From a virus: a stretch of DNA of 32,990 bases. The position numbers were made by a program, and so were the translations under genes. Positions 6,862 to 14,129 of the stretch are shown here, one piece after another; the stretch's first letter is position 1; each line of letters begins with the position of its first letter. The notes under the pieces were generated by a model. It was not told the origin of the DNA, did no database searches, and worked only from the letters and a program-made list of their open reading frames with translations. The stretch covers positions 1 to 32,990 of the IMG/VR virus record IMGVR_UViG_3300036806_000341; one strand, written 5' to 3'.

Positions 6862-6894
6862 GCCGGGCAACGCCCCTCGGCGACTGGCCGCTCT

Positions 6895-7782
6895 TCACCA
6901 TCCAGAGATTGTCGTCGTCGGGAATGCGGGTCGGTTGCGGCGCTCCCGCTCTTCCGCCGCCTCCCGCTCCGGCATCGCGAATTCCACGCCCGGCCAGCGG
7001 TCGCAACGCCAGATGTTCACTCCGGCCTCGGCGTCCTCGGGGTGGCGGGTGAAACGACAATCATCTACCCACGCCACGTTCATATCTCGACTTCGGTGTC
7101 CGTTCCGGTATCCAGTTCTGGTTTCATTGAGGTTCAACGGGGCGACCGTAAACGTCACCTTCTCGATTGGCTGAGCGGTCGCCGGCATCTCGCGGGGGAT
7201 GCGGCCGGTGCCGTTGCAATCTCCGTGCTTATAAGACGGGCTCATAGGATGTTTGCCGTGCACAATCCCGAAATCACAGCCAAGACATCCCTCCATCTGC
7301 GTCGGGTGCCAGAACACGTTGGCCTCGTGAGCCAACCAAACGATCCAGGGGCCGGTCAACTCGGCGATGAAGCCACGACGGAATACGACATTATCCTGTG
7401 TGGGGATCAAGCCTGTGCATTCACACCGGCGACATTCTACGAGGCCTGTCTCATAGTCCGGTCCCTGGTTCTCGCAGGACGGACAGTGCTCCATTACGAG
7501 CGGATCGGGAAGCCCATCCGTCCACGCGCCGAAGTTTGTTTTGAGCAATTCCCGCTGGCGTTGCCGAAGTTCGTATTTCCGGCATTGACCGCCCATCGAG
7601 CAGGGGAACACCGATCCGTCACATGAATGACAACTCGTCCGCGCCAACTCGCACTGCACCCGCACGAACTCTCCGCGCTCGCCCTGGCCGTGCTCCGCGA
7701 GCCAATCGGCGTACACCAGCCGCGGGGCATCCTCGGCCGGGTAGGCAAGAACCGCACGGTAGAGCATGTCGGCGTCGGTCAT
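6895..7782 (-). CDS. TIGR02996 repeat-companion domain protein with DnaJ-like CxxC clusters
   Basis: A 295-residue protein. Residues 1-50 hold the repeat-companion domain (AVLAYPAEDAPRLVYADWL, then RGEFVRVQCELAR) that in Gemmata and myxobacteria usually precedes leucine-rich-type repeats. Here the repeats are absent. Residues 50-145 instead hold several CxxC pairs (CHSCDG, CPSCENQ, CRRCECTG), similar to the DnaJ central zinc domain, and a further CLGCDFG...CNGTG lies near 190-215. It ends in a charged region. The start at 7782 has only a weak CGGAA site. This is the clearest host clue in the window: a host-derived gene taken up by the phage. Confidence 0.75.
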   Translation of the reverse strand: MTDADMLYRAVLAYPAEDAPRLVYADWLAEHGQGERGEFVRVQCELARTSCHSCDGSVFPCSMGGQCRKYELRQRQRELLKTNFGAWTDGLPDPLVMEHCPSCENQGPDYETGLVECRRCECTGLIPTQDNVVFRRGFIAELTGPWIVWLAHEANVFWHPTQMEGCLGCDFGIVHGKHPMSPSYKHGDCNGTGRIPREMPATAQPIEKVTFTVAPLNLNETRTGYRNGHRSRDMNVAWVDDCRFTRHPEDAEAGVNIWRCDRWPGVEFAMPEREAAEERERRNRPAFPTTTISGW

Positions 7783-7855
7783 GCGTTTGGTTTCCGCCGA
7801 GTATATTGATCCACGAGGCTCCTAAGGTCTAGATGGTGATCGTATCGCGCGGTAT

Positions 7856-8203
7856 TCACGCGGGCACCTCGTCTTCGTCTTCGTCTTCGTCTTCGTCTTC
7901 GTCCTCGTTCTCTATCACGCTGTTAACGACGATGGCCAGCTTATCCGCCGGGATCAAGTTGATAATCTCGGTTACGCTCGGCGGCCCCTTCTCGCCGCGC
8001 AGTTCAGCACGGATACCCTCAGCGTTCATCCCGAGTTCGTGCGTGAACACGGGACGTCCCAAGGTCTTTTCGAGAGCCTCATGGAAGACGCCAAACGGCA
8101 TACAGAGTTTTTCCTCGAACATCTGAAATTCCGCGATCTGGCGAGGCGTCATGTCCTTCCAGAACTCCGACTCTGCCAGTTTGATTGCCTGTTCTTCGGT
8201 CAT
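7856..8203 (-). CDS. Phage protein of unknown function with acidic Glu-Asp repeat tail
   Basis: A 115-residue protein; the GGAGG site 7 bases before the ATG at 8203 fixes the start. Residues 1-70 match the partial gene at 1-222 (same family, see there). Residues 70-98 are a short helical link. Residues 99-112 are a run of alternating Glu and Asp, encoded by a 6-bp microsatellite. Acidic tails of this type often bind basic proteins or mimic DNA, but this one may be neutral length variation. It lies directly downstream of the split SbcC genes. Confidence 0.75.
   Translation of the reverse strand: MTEEQAIKLAESEFWKDMTPRQIAEFQMFEEKLCMPFGVFHEALEKTLGRPVFTHELGMNAEGIRAELRGEKGPPSVTEIINLIPADKLAIVVNSVIENEDEDEDEDEDEDEVPA
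7870..7908. repeat. 6-bp microsatellite encoding an Asp-Glu tail
   Basis: About six near-perfect units of GTCTTC on the plus strand, coding for alternating Asp and Glu on the minus strand. Since the unit is 6 bp, slippage would change length without breaking the frame. Confidence 0.9.
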
Positions 8204-8234
8204 GCGGATTCCTCCAGTGTCAATTTCCGGGAGT

Positions 8235-8804
8235 CTACCCAATCTCAATAATCTTCCCGCACGCAAGTGCCGGTGAATGCGTCACCAACAGAAACTGCAC
8301 GCCCATGTCCGCCGCCAGGGATTCCAGCAGTTCCCGCACGCGGGGAGCGTAGTCCCGCGACAGCATTTTCATCGGCTCGTCCAGCACCAACAACCGCCGG
8401 AACGCCGGGCGGGACAGCACCAACGCTGCCAACCGCAACGCAAACGCCGCCACGTCCACCACACCGCCGCCGGCCTCGGTAATCGGGTCGAATTCCCGGC
8501 CGTCGCGGACGAACGCCAGCCGCGCCTCGGTTTTGCCCCGCTTCTGTTCGAATACCACCCGAAACTCGTAGGGCGAATCGAACACCGTCTCGAGGCATTT
8601 CGAAACGACGCGGGCGATCTGGGCGTGGGCCGCATTCTGGACCCCAGCGGCGATTTCCTGAAGGATTTTCTGGGCGTCGGCGGCGTCGGCGGCATTTGCC
8701 CGGACCCCCGCGAGGTTATCGGTTTCCGCCGCGGCCGTGCGTTGCGCGTGGACGTATTCCGCGTAGGCCGGCGTCAGTAGTTTTCGGTATTCGGCGGGGG
8801 TCAC
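8235..8804 (-). CDS. SbcC/Rad50-type ATPase, C-terminal half
   Basis: A 189-residue protein that holds only the C-terminal part of a Rad50/SbcC/gp46 ATPase. It starts with a short coiled coil (about 1-60) and then shows the degenerate signature region (EAGGGVVDVAAFALRLA), the Walker B LLVLDEP with its catalytic Glu, and the H-loop FLLVTHSPAL. It has no Walker A, which is supplied by the gene at 10021-11151. The GTG at 8804 is chosen as start because GAGG lies 6 bases before it. Inference: it pairs with that N-terminal half to form the working ATPase of an SbcCD-like nuclease. Confidence 0.85.
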   Translation of the reverse strand: MTPAEYRKLLTPAYAEYVHAQRTAAAETDNLAGVRANAADAADAQKILQEIAAGVQNAAHAQIARVVSKCLETVFDSPYEFRVVFEQKRGKTEARLAFVRDGREFDPITEAGGGVVDVAAFALRLAALVLSRPAFRRLLVLDEPMKMLSRDYAPRVRELLESLAADMGVQFLLVTHSPALACGKIIEIG

Positions 8805-8821
8805 GGAACACCTCAATCGGT

Positions 8822-8842
8822 CGGGGCATCCTCGGCCGGGTA
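8822..8842 (-). repeat. 21-bp copy of TIGR02996-gene sequence
   Basis: A 21-bp stretch identical to 7723-7743 inside the TIGR02996 gene; read on the minus strand it encodes YPAEDAP in both places. It lies after the stop of the small gene at 8845-8958. See the finding on the possible broken ORF. Confidence 0.8.
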
Positions 8843-8844
8843 CG

Positions 8845-8958
8845 TCAGTACGTCAGGACCGCAACCCACGTATCGAGTTGGCGACCGGCTGGTTCGGCTC
8901 GGATTTCGGCTCGGATTTCGGCTTCGGTGGGGCATTTGATGAGATCGGCGGCGGTCAT
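8845..8958 (-). CDS. Short ORF between SbcC coil and SbcC C-half, possibly truncated by an 8-bp duplication
   Basis: A 37-residue ORF whose ATG at 8958 overlaps the stop of the coil gene as ATGA. The AGRQLDTWVA segment matches a motif (AGRELDxxVAxxVMG) seen in many phage proteins of unknown function. The stop lies within a tandem 8-bp duplication (8840-8847 and 8848-8855). Removal of one copy would give eight more codons ending in YPAEDAPTD, which resembles the TIGR02996 domain. It may be functional as is or a decayed chimera. Confidence 0.5.
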   Translation of the reverse strand: MTAADLIKCPTEAEIRAEIRAEPAGRQLDTWVAVLTY

Positions 8959-9206
8959 TTCTTTTCCAGTAACGCCGCGTATTTGGCCTCGAAGGTTTTC
9001 TTCGCGGCGAGGTATTCGTCCGCCAGCGTTTCCTCGCGGCGTTCGAGTTTGGTCAATTTTCGCGTCGCCTCGTCAACGTCCTCGACGCCGTACTCGCGGC
9101 GGAGGCGTTCCCGCAACGAGGCAACGGCCCCCACGGCGCGGTCGCGTTGCTGTTTCGCGTTCTCGACCCGGCGTTGCAGGGCCTGGAAATCGTCGAGTGA
9201 GATCAT
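8955..9206 (-). CDS. Small coiled-coil protein within SbcCD cluster
   Basis: An 83-residue, almost wholly helical protein with a long heptad pattern (LQRRVENAKQQRDRAVGAV and DEATRKLTKLERREETLADE). The ATG at 9206 is preferred, although 9221 is in frame. It sits between the SbcD-like nuclease and the SbcC C-terminal half. Inference: it could stand in for part of the coiled-coil arm missing from the two short SbcC pieces, or bridge them. Similar small coil proteins occur beside recombination nucleases in other phages. Confidence 0.65.
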   Translation of the reverse strand: MISLDDFQALQRRVENAKQQRDRAVGAVASLRERLRREYGVEDVDEATRKLTKLERREETLADEYLAAKKTFEAKYAALLEKK

Positions 9207-10219
9207 TTGTTTTCCAGCCATTCCAGAAGAAGACCGCGGACTCCCGCCGAAACGGACGCCCCCGCCAGATGACGCATCGCGGCCTCGCGGAACGACACCA
9301 CCCCGTCCGCCGCGGTTTCGAGTAATTTTATCAAATCCCCGGCGTCGATGCCCGCGCGGGCCAGACCCGCGGGTAGTTCGGGCGGGGCGTCCCATAGATC
9401 GCCGCGGGTGTCCAGTTCAACGACGCGGACCGTCCCGTCGTCCCCCAGAACGCCCGCGGTAGGGCGCAGGTGCCGTTCGTCGGCCCGACGGCGCAGAAAC
9501 GCCCCGTGGTTGTACACGTTGGCCGTTTCCCCGTCCCCGGCGGCGTAGAACCCCTGGTGGTTATCGCCGAACACCGCCGCGCCGAACCCCCGCAGGAACG
9601 GTCGTGTGGCGTCCAGCGATTCGTCGGCGGGGGCGTCGGGGTAGGTATGCCCCACGCGCCAAAGGTAACGATGCACCACGGCCAGATTGACCGCGTTCGT
9701 TGCCCGGAGTTTTCCCGTTAGGGGCGTCAACGGGGTTCCCCACGGAAATCCCCACAGCACCGCGCCGTCTATCGGCTCCGGAACGCCGGGCCGGATATTG
9801 CGCATCCGCCCCGCCGCCACGAGCGTCCAGTACGCCGTCTTTTTGAGATCCTCGTAACGGTGGTGGGGCAGGTCGTGTTGCCCCGGTACGGCGTAGATCG
9901 CGGTATTCGGCAGTTCGGCGAGTGCGAAGTTAATAAGCTCGGCCGGGGCGTCCCAGCGGTCGAACAAATCCCCGGCGATTACCAGCGGCAACGACGCCCC
10001 GCCGTTGTTGCAGAGATCGTTCAGCTGTCCGAGGTAGCCGGCCTGGGCCGCGTACCACGCCTCACGGGTTCCCTCCCCGCGTGCGACGGGGACGCGGTGG
10101 GAGAGGTGGAGGTCGGAGGTGAGAATTGCGAGGGGGCGGCCGGCTGATTGCACAGCGGACACCGCCCCGCCGTCTGGGTCGCCAGTTCCGCCTCGGCGCT
10201 TTCCGTTTCGCGTTGCCAT
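9203..10219 (-). CDS. SbcD/Mre11-like metallophosphoesterase (recombination nuclease)
   Basis: A 338-residue protein with the calcineurin-like phosphoesterase motifs in order: SDLHLSH (35-41), AGDLFDRWD (82-90), VPGQHDLPHH (111-120; the usual GNHD is GQHD here), and later VVHRYLW and FGDNHQGF. Such proteins are the nuclease partner of SbcC/Rad50 and process DNA ends and hairpins. GGGAGG precedes the ATG at 10219. The first 199 bases overlap the 3' end of the SbcC N-terminal half in a different frame. The ending (about 260-338) is a helical ATPase- or capping-type region. Confidence 0.9.
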   Translation of the reverse strand: MATRNGKRRGGTGDPDGGAVSAVQSAGRPLAILTSDLHLSHRVPVARGEGTREAWYAAQAGYLGQLNDLCNNGGASLPLVIAGDLFDRWDAPAELINFALAELPNTAIYAVPGQHDLPHHRYEDLKKTAYWTLVAAGRMRNIRPGVPEPIDGAVLWGFPWGTPLTPLTGKLRATNAVNLAVVHRYLWRVGHTYPDAPADESLDATRPFLRGFGAAVFGDNHQGFYAAGDGETANVYNHGAFLRRRADERHLRPTAGVLGDDGTVRVVELDTRGDLWDAPPELPAGLARAGIDAGDLIKLLETAADGVVSFREAAMRHLAGASVSAGVRGLLLEWLENK

Positions 10220-11151
10220 TTCCGAACCTCCCTCTCGGCGTTCGCCGATTCCTCGAGAAGATGACGTAGTTCCCGGAGCTCGTCCGCTACCGCGTCGCCG
10301 TCCGCACGGAGTTGTTTCAGGGCGTCCCAGTCGTCGCCGGGGTCCGGGGCGATCGCCGCCCCGTGGCGTTCGATCTCGGCCAGGATTTCCGCAAGTGCGA
10401 ATCGCTGGGCGGCGGCCTGCGCAGCGTCGGTTCCGGCGTTTGTTGCAATCTGGCCCAGCGGCACCAATTCCACCAGGGGCACCAGTTCCGTTTCGGCGCG
10501 CCCCAATTCCGCCAGTAGTTCCCGGAGCTCGCCGGCGGCAGTTTTCGCCCCCGTCCAGTCCCGCCCCCGTTCCTCGAGTTCGGTTAGTTCCCGGTCCGCG
10601 GCCGCCGTCCACTCCGTGTCCCGTACCGTTTGTTCGGCCTTCGCTAAACGCTCCTGAATCAGTTTCTCGCGTTCGCGGTACGCGCGGACCGCCGCCGCCG
10701 CCCGGCCCAGAATCTCGTCGATTTCGCCCAGATTAACGACGGCGTTCAACTGCCGGGATACCTCGCCGGCCGTGTCCGCAAGCCAGTACGGCGCGTCCAG
10801 CTGCGACTGGAAGTTAACCGGCCCGGTATTGAGGTGGGCGGCGATTGTTTCGGGGACCGACGTTGCCCGGAGACAGGAATAGACCTCGCCGTTGAATTCG
10901 TAAACGTTCTCCCGCTCGGAACGCCGCCGCACCGTCCAGACCCCCTCGGCGCGAACGGATACCGCGGCGGACGCCGCCCCGTCGCGAATGAAGGAATTTC
11001 CCTGCGGACGGTTCTCGGCGACCCAGCGCAGGGCGCGCAGCACGGCGCTTTTCCCTACGTCGGAGGGGCCGACGAGTGTAGTCACGGGCGCAAGTTGAAT
11101 ATCGAGTTTTTTGTGCGCCTGGAAATCTTCGAGGATGATGCGTTCGATCAT
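10021..11151 (-). CDS. SbcC/Rad50-type ATPase, N-terminal half ending at the zinc hook
   Basis: A 376-residue protein. It has the Walker A at 28-35 (GPSDVGKS) of an SMC-like ATPase and a long coiled coil (about 150-325). It ends with a CPLC zinc-hook motif at 331-334 and a 42-residue Ser/Pro/Arg-rich tail that is probably disordered. The C-terminal ATPase half is in a separate gene at 8235-8804. Thus the protein is cut at the apex of the coil. ATG at 11151 overlaps the upstream stop as ATGA. Known role: with the SbcD-like protein, tethering and resection of DNA ends. Confidence 0.9.
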   Translation of the reverse strand: MIERIILEDFQAHKKLDIQLAPVTTLVGPSDVGKSAVLRALRWVAENRPQGNSFIRDGAASAAVSVRAEGVWTVRRRSERENVYEFNGEVYSCLRATSVPETIAAHLNTGPVNFQSQLDAPYWLADTAGEVSRQLNAVVNLGEIDEILGRAAAAVRAYREREKLIQERLAKAEQTVRDTEWTAAADRELTELEERGRDWTGAKTAAGELRELLAELGRAETELVPLVELVPLGQIATNAGTDAAQAAAQRFALAEILAEIERHGAAIAPDPGDDWDALKQLRADGDAVADELRELRHLLEESANAEREVRKWQRETESAEAELATQTAGRCPLCNQPAAPSQFSPPTSTSPTASPSHAGREPVRRGTRPRPATSDS

Positions 11152-11774
11152 TTGAGACCGCAAATCATATCGGGTGTCACCGCCGCCAGAAACGCCCCTA
11201 ACGGCATCGCAACCAGCCCCACCCGATTCTTCTTTTTGCCCGCGGTTAGTTCCACCACCGCGTCCACCACCGGCGGCGGAAAGTCGGCCGCCGGGTCGTT
11301 GAATCCCAAATTCCACAACAGGGCGCGGGGCACGACAATCAGACATTCCCGCCGGTCGCGGCGGTGAATCACCGCCCAGTATCGCGTCCCGGCGTTGGCG
11401 GACGCCTCCTGTGCCTGGGCAATCCATTCCTCCCAGACCTGGGCGGCGGCGCGGACCGGGCGGTCCAGGAGATCGTGCAGCGCGGCGGTGCGATAGCCCC
11501 GCTTCAATTCGAATACAACGGCGCGGGTGAGGGGTTCGCCGGACGCCGCAATTGCGGCCAGGTCGCCGCAATGGGCGGCGGCGGTGCGGCGTCCGGTTTT
11601 TCGGCGGGCGGTGGCGCGGCCGCCGGACTGGGAGGTCCGCCAAAAGATCACGTCGGCGTCGCTGTCGCCGGTCCACCAAACGGACAACAACCGGCAAATC
11701 TCACGCTCGAAGGACGATCCCTTACCGGCGCGGTTGCCGCGTTTTCGTTTAGGTTTAGTCTTCGACTTCGGCAT
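11148..11774 (-). CDS. PD-(D/E)XK-fold nuclease (Holliday-junction resolvase-like)
   Basis: A 208-residue protein with a basic N-terminus. It shows the restriction-endonuclease-fold pattern: E23 in SSFEREICRLL, D71 in HCGDLAAI, and the E89-x-K91 pair in FELKRG. An SGGRAT segment at about 50-54 precedes the active Asp. This pattern occurs in phage and archaeal-type junction resolvases. Its place just upstream of the SbcCD genes fits a role in recombination-dependent replication. The Shine-Dalgarno (GAGGTG) is 12 bases from the ATG, so it is a weak start. A restriction-type or other nuclease cannot be excluded. Confidence 0.6.
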   Translation of the reverse strand: MPKSKTKPKRKRGNRAGKGSSFEREICRLLSVWWTGDSDADVIFWRTSQSGGRATARRKTGRRTAAAHCGDLAAIAASGEPLTRAVVFELKRGYRTAALHDLLDRPVRAAAQVWEEWIAQAQEASANAGTRYWAVIHRRDRRECLIVVPRALLWNLGFNDPAADFPPPVVDAVVELTAGKKKNRVGLVAMPLGAFLAAVTPDMICGLK

Positions 11775-12096
11775 GTGATGTCTTCACCTCGTCGAACGCG
11801 CGGAGAAGGGCCAGAACCGCCTGGTATAGGGGGGTGATGGTTTTGCGGGCCTTTTGATATTCCGGGTTCATCCATCGCGTCGGGTCCAAAAGGGGCATGA
11901 TCGTATCAACCGACGCCTCCTCGACGAGGAACTGGTCGATTGTTTCGCGGTGGACGCCGAGAATCGAGCAGGCCAGACCCACGGCCTGGTTCGTTGCCTG
12001 CATTTTGCGTCTTGCCTCGTCGATTGTCATCGTCGGCTCCTTGCGTTGCGCCTTGAACCAATCGGCGAGTTCGGGGTTTTCAATCCGAATGCTCAT
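11755..12096 (-). CDS. Hypothetical phage protein
   Basis: A 113-residue, mostly helical protein. The middle (ATNQAVGLACSILGVHRETIDQFL) looks like a helix-turn-helix-like bundle. The end is helical and acidic. GGGAG precedes the ATG at 12096, and the last 20 bases overlap the nuclease gene. No family recognised. Confidence 0.65.
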   Translation of the reverse strand: MSIRIENPELADWFKAQRKEPTMTIDEARRKMQATNQAVGLACSILGVHRETIDQFLVEEASVDTIMPLLDPTRWMNPEYQKARKTITPLYQAVLALLRAFDEVKTSHAEVED

Positions 12097-12108
12097 CGGC
12101 AGCTCCCG

Positions 12109-13002
12109 TTAGGACTTCTTACCATCGGAAGCTTGGAATCTCCGGACGGGTTGGCGGTTCTGGTTGCCGTCTATCGCGTCGGCCAGCGTTCGCATCCCCA
12201 ACCGTTCGCACAGACGCAGCCAGGCGTTCGGGTCGGGTTTATCGTCCGGTTCCGGACGGAACGCGGGGCAGTTCGGATACGGCAGCGTTACCAGTTCGAG
12301 GTTTCCCCGGTATTCCACCCCCGCCCGGTAGTCGTCGATGGCCCCGCGTTTGGAACCACGGAGCGGTTTGCCGAGGAGATAGTCAATCGCGGTCTTCTCG
12401 CCGACGCCGGGAATCCCCGGAATCTCGTCGGAGGTGCATCCGGCTATTGCCTTCACCTCGGGCCATTGGGACGGCGCAATCCCGTACTCGGCCCGGAATT
12501 GCCGGGCGGTATAGAGATGCCGTTTAGCCGGGATGTACTGGGCCGCGGAACGGGACAGCAGCTGATAGAGGTCACGATCGGCGGAAATCATAATCGCGCG
12601 GTCGTCCGCCGGTAGGTTCCGCACCACCGACGCAATCACGTCGTCGGCCTCGTATCCCTTCGAGAAAAAGACATTGTTGTATCCCAACTCGGGGAGATAC
12701 CGCTGTTTCAGGGCGGAAATCTGCGTACGCATCCCGTCCCGCGCCGTCTCGGCCGCATCGTCCAGTTTGCGGTGCCGCCGTCCGGCCTTATAGAACGGGT
12801 AGGTTCCCTCGCGCAGCCCGTTGCCGGAATCGAAGGCGAACACCAGGTCGGTACTGCCGAGTTCCCACGCGAACGTCCGCAAATCGCGCAGGAAGCCGAA
12901 CACAACGCCCGTCGGTTCGATTCCGTGCGATAGGCCGCCCGTGGAAAAGAAGGCCCGGTGGCAAAGATAATCGCAATCGAAAACGAGCCAGGTTCGGGGC
13001 AT
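12109..13002 (-). CDS. 5'-3' exonuclease / flap endonuclease (PolI N-domain type)
   Basis: A 297-residue FEN-superfamily nuclease. It carries the metal-binding acidic sites D9/D11 (VFDCDY), D58 (FAFDSG), E118/D120/D121 (GYEADDVIASVV), D142/D144 (SADRDLYQLL) and D192. The DNA-binding H3TH motif is at 186-206 (IAGCTSDEIPGIPGVGEKTA). Role: removes RNA primers and flaps during phage replication; it supplies the 5' nuclease that the separate polymerase lacks. The ORF starts 1 base after the stop of the upstream gene, so coupling is likely. Length fits T5 D15-like enzymes. Confidence 0.92.
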   Translation of the reverse strand: MPRTWLVFDCDYLCHRAFFSTGGLSHGIEPTGVVFGFLRDLRTFAWELGSTDLVFAFDSGNGLREGTYPFYKAGRRHRKLDDAAETARDGMRTQISALKQRYLPELGYNNVFFSKGYEADDVIASVVRNLPADDRAIMISADRDLYQLLSRSAAQYIPAKRHLYTARQFRAEYGIAPSQWPEVKAIAGCTSDEIPGIPGVGEKTAIDYLLGKPLRGSKRGAIDDYRAGVEYRGNLELVTLPYPNCPAFRPEPDDKPDPNAWLRLCERLGMRTLADAIDGNQNRQPVRRFQASDGKKS

Positions 13003-13003
13003 G

Positions 13004-13672
13004 TCAGTCCGCCGCGTTGCCGTGAAGGAGGGCCAGTTCTATTTTCTGGCCCGGCAAATCGTCCGCGTCCAACCGCATCATCGCACGGACATGTTCGGCA
13101 ACGGTCCGCTTTTCCAACGGGGGGATGGCCGCCAGGTCCTCCGGAACCCGCGCGGGGCGGTTCCGAAGCGACGCGAGATAATCGTCGACCAGCGTCCGGT
13201 CGGCGTCCGTGCGCGCCAGTAACCGCGACAGTTTGCCCCAGTCAACCCGCGGCTGGCCGTGGCCCGGTTTCGCCGCGAGGGGTTTGAGCACGCGAACGCA
13301 TTCCGCCCAGGACAAACTACGTCCCGCACGGGGGGTTTCCCCGATTCGTTCCAGCAATTCGAACAGCGGCGGGTTACGGTCGCATATCGCGTACGTGACG
13401 GTACGCACCTCAAGCAACGCCACGGACTCGTTGACTATATCGGCCTGCGTGGGATGCGCCCCGTGCGGGAACCGCGGCGTGCGGCCGAGGATTTCGCAGA
13501 GCTGCACGCAGGTTTTGAGGTAGGCGCGTTCGGAACGACAGTTGAGCAGTACCGGCCAAAGAAGGGCGTCCTCCCACGGCGTCCAGGGACGCGCCCGGCC
13601 GACCCGCGTTCCGGGAGCGTACCGCCCCGTTCCCCGCGCCGGAAATCCGGCGAATCCGTTTGTGCTACTCAT
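13004..13672 (-). CDS. Hypothetical protein
   Basis: A 222-residue protein. The first 40 residues are Gly/Arg-rich and then comes an aromatic WTPWEDALLWPVLL segment that resembles the start of a Myb/SANT- or HTH-like helix, followed by helical sequence throughout. The ATG at 13672 follows a G-rich run. No family assigned. It lies between the 5' nuclease and the 138-residue gene, so a replication-accessory role is possible but not shown. Confidence 0.6.
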   Translation of the reverse strand: MSSTNGFAGFPARGTGRYAPGTRVGRARPWTPWEDALLWPVLLNCRSERAYLKTCVQLCEILGRTPRFPHGAHPTQADIVNESVALLEVRTVTYAICDRNPPLFELLERIGETPRAGRSLSWAECVRVLKPLAAKPGHGQPRVDWGKLSRLLARTDADRTLVDDYLASLRNRPARVPEDLAAIPPLEKRTVAEHVRAMMRLDADDLPGQKIELALLHGNAAD

Positions 13673-13711
13673 CGGCGAGCCCCCCCCCCAACCGCAAACC
13701 GGATCGGTCGG

Positions 13712-14128
13712 TCAATCCTGAACGCGCCGCAATTCGTCGGCGAACGCACGTTGGTAGACCACCGCGTACACGCCGGGACGCAGCGTAACGTCGCCGTGTT
13801 CGGGGTGGTTGACGCGAAGCCCCGGCGGAGCGTCGAGAATCGGACCGTCGAGGGGGGTAGGATCGGCGTGTCGATAAACCGAAATCCCCTCCAACGACTC
13901 GAGGCAATGGCGAGATCCCTGCGTTGTGCCGGGGGCCAGTTGCAATTGCGGACAGGGGTCGACAGTTGCGCCCCCCGGCACCGCGTCCAGCAACACCAAC
14001 GCGAGATCCCCCTGCGCCCAGGCGTCGCCGACGGTCATCTCGCCCGCCGTCTGATGTTCGTCGTTTTTGATCTTTTCGGCGTGCTTCGACAACTCACCGA
14101 ACGCACGCCGGACCGTCATAGTCGCCAT
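13712..14128 (-). CDS. Hypothetical beta-rich protein
   Basis: A 138-residue protein. The first 30 residues are charged and helical. From residue 35 on it is beta-rich (VGDAWAQGDLALVLL; TTQGSRHCLESLEG; HPEHGDVTLRPGVYAVVYQR), which resembles proteins of unknown function that I associate with planctomycete genomes. GGGAGG precedes the ATG. It starts within 2 bases of the upstream gene stop, so it is likely co-translated with the DUF6745 gene. Confidence 0.6.
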   Translation of the reverse strand: MATMTVRRAFGELSKHAEKIKNDEHQTAGEMTVGDAWAQGDLALVLLDAVPGGATVDPCPQLQLAPGTTQGSRHCLESLEGISVYRHADPTPLDGPILDAPPGLRVNHPEHGDVTLRPGVYAVVYQRAFADELRRVQD

Positions 14129-14129
14129 G

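Noticed and set aside
6862-6894. GC-rich hairpin between convergent genes as a terminator
   Set aside because: The stem is short (GGGC/GCCC) and no T-run follows on either strand.
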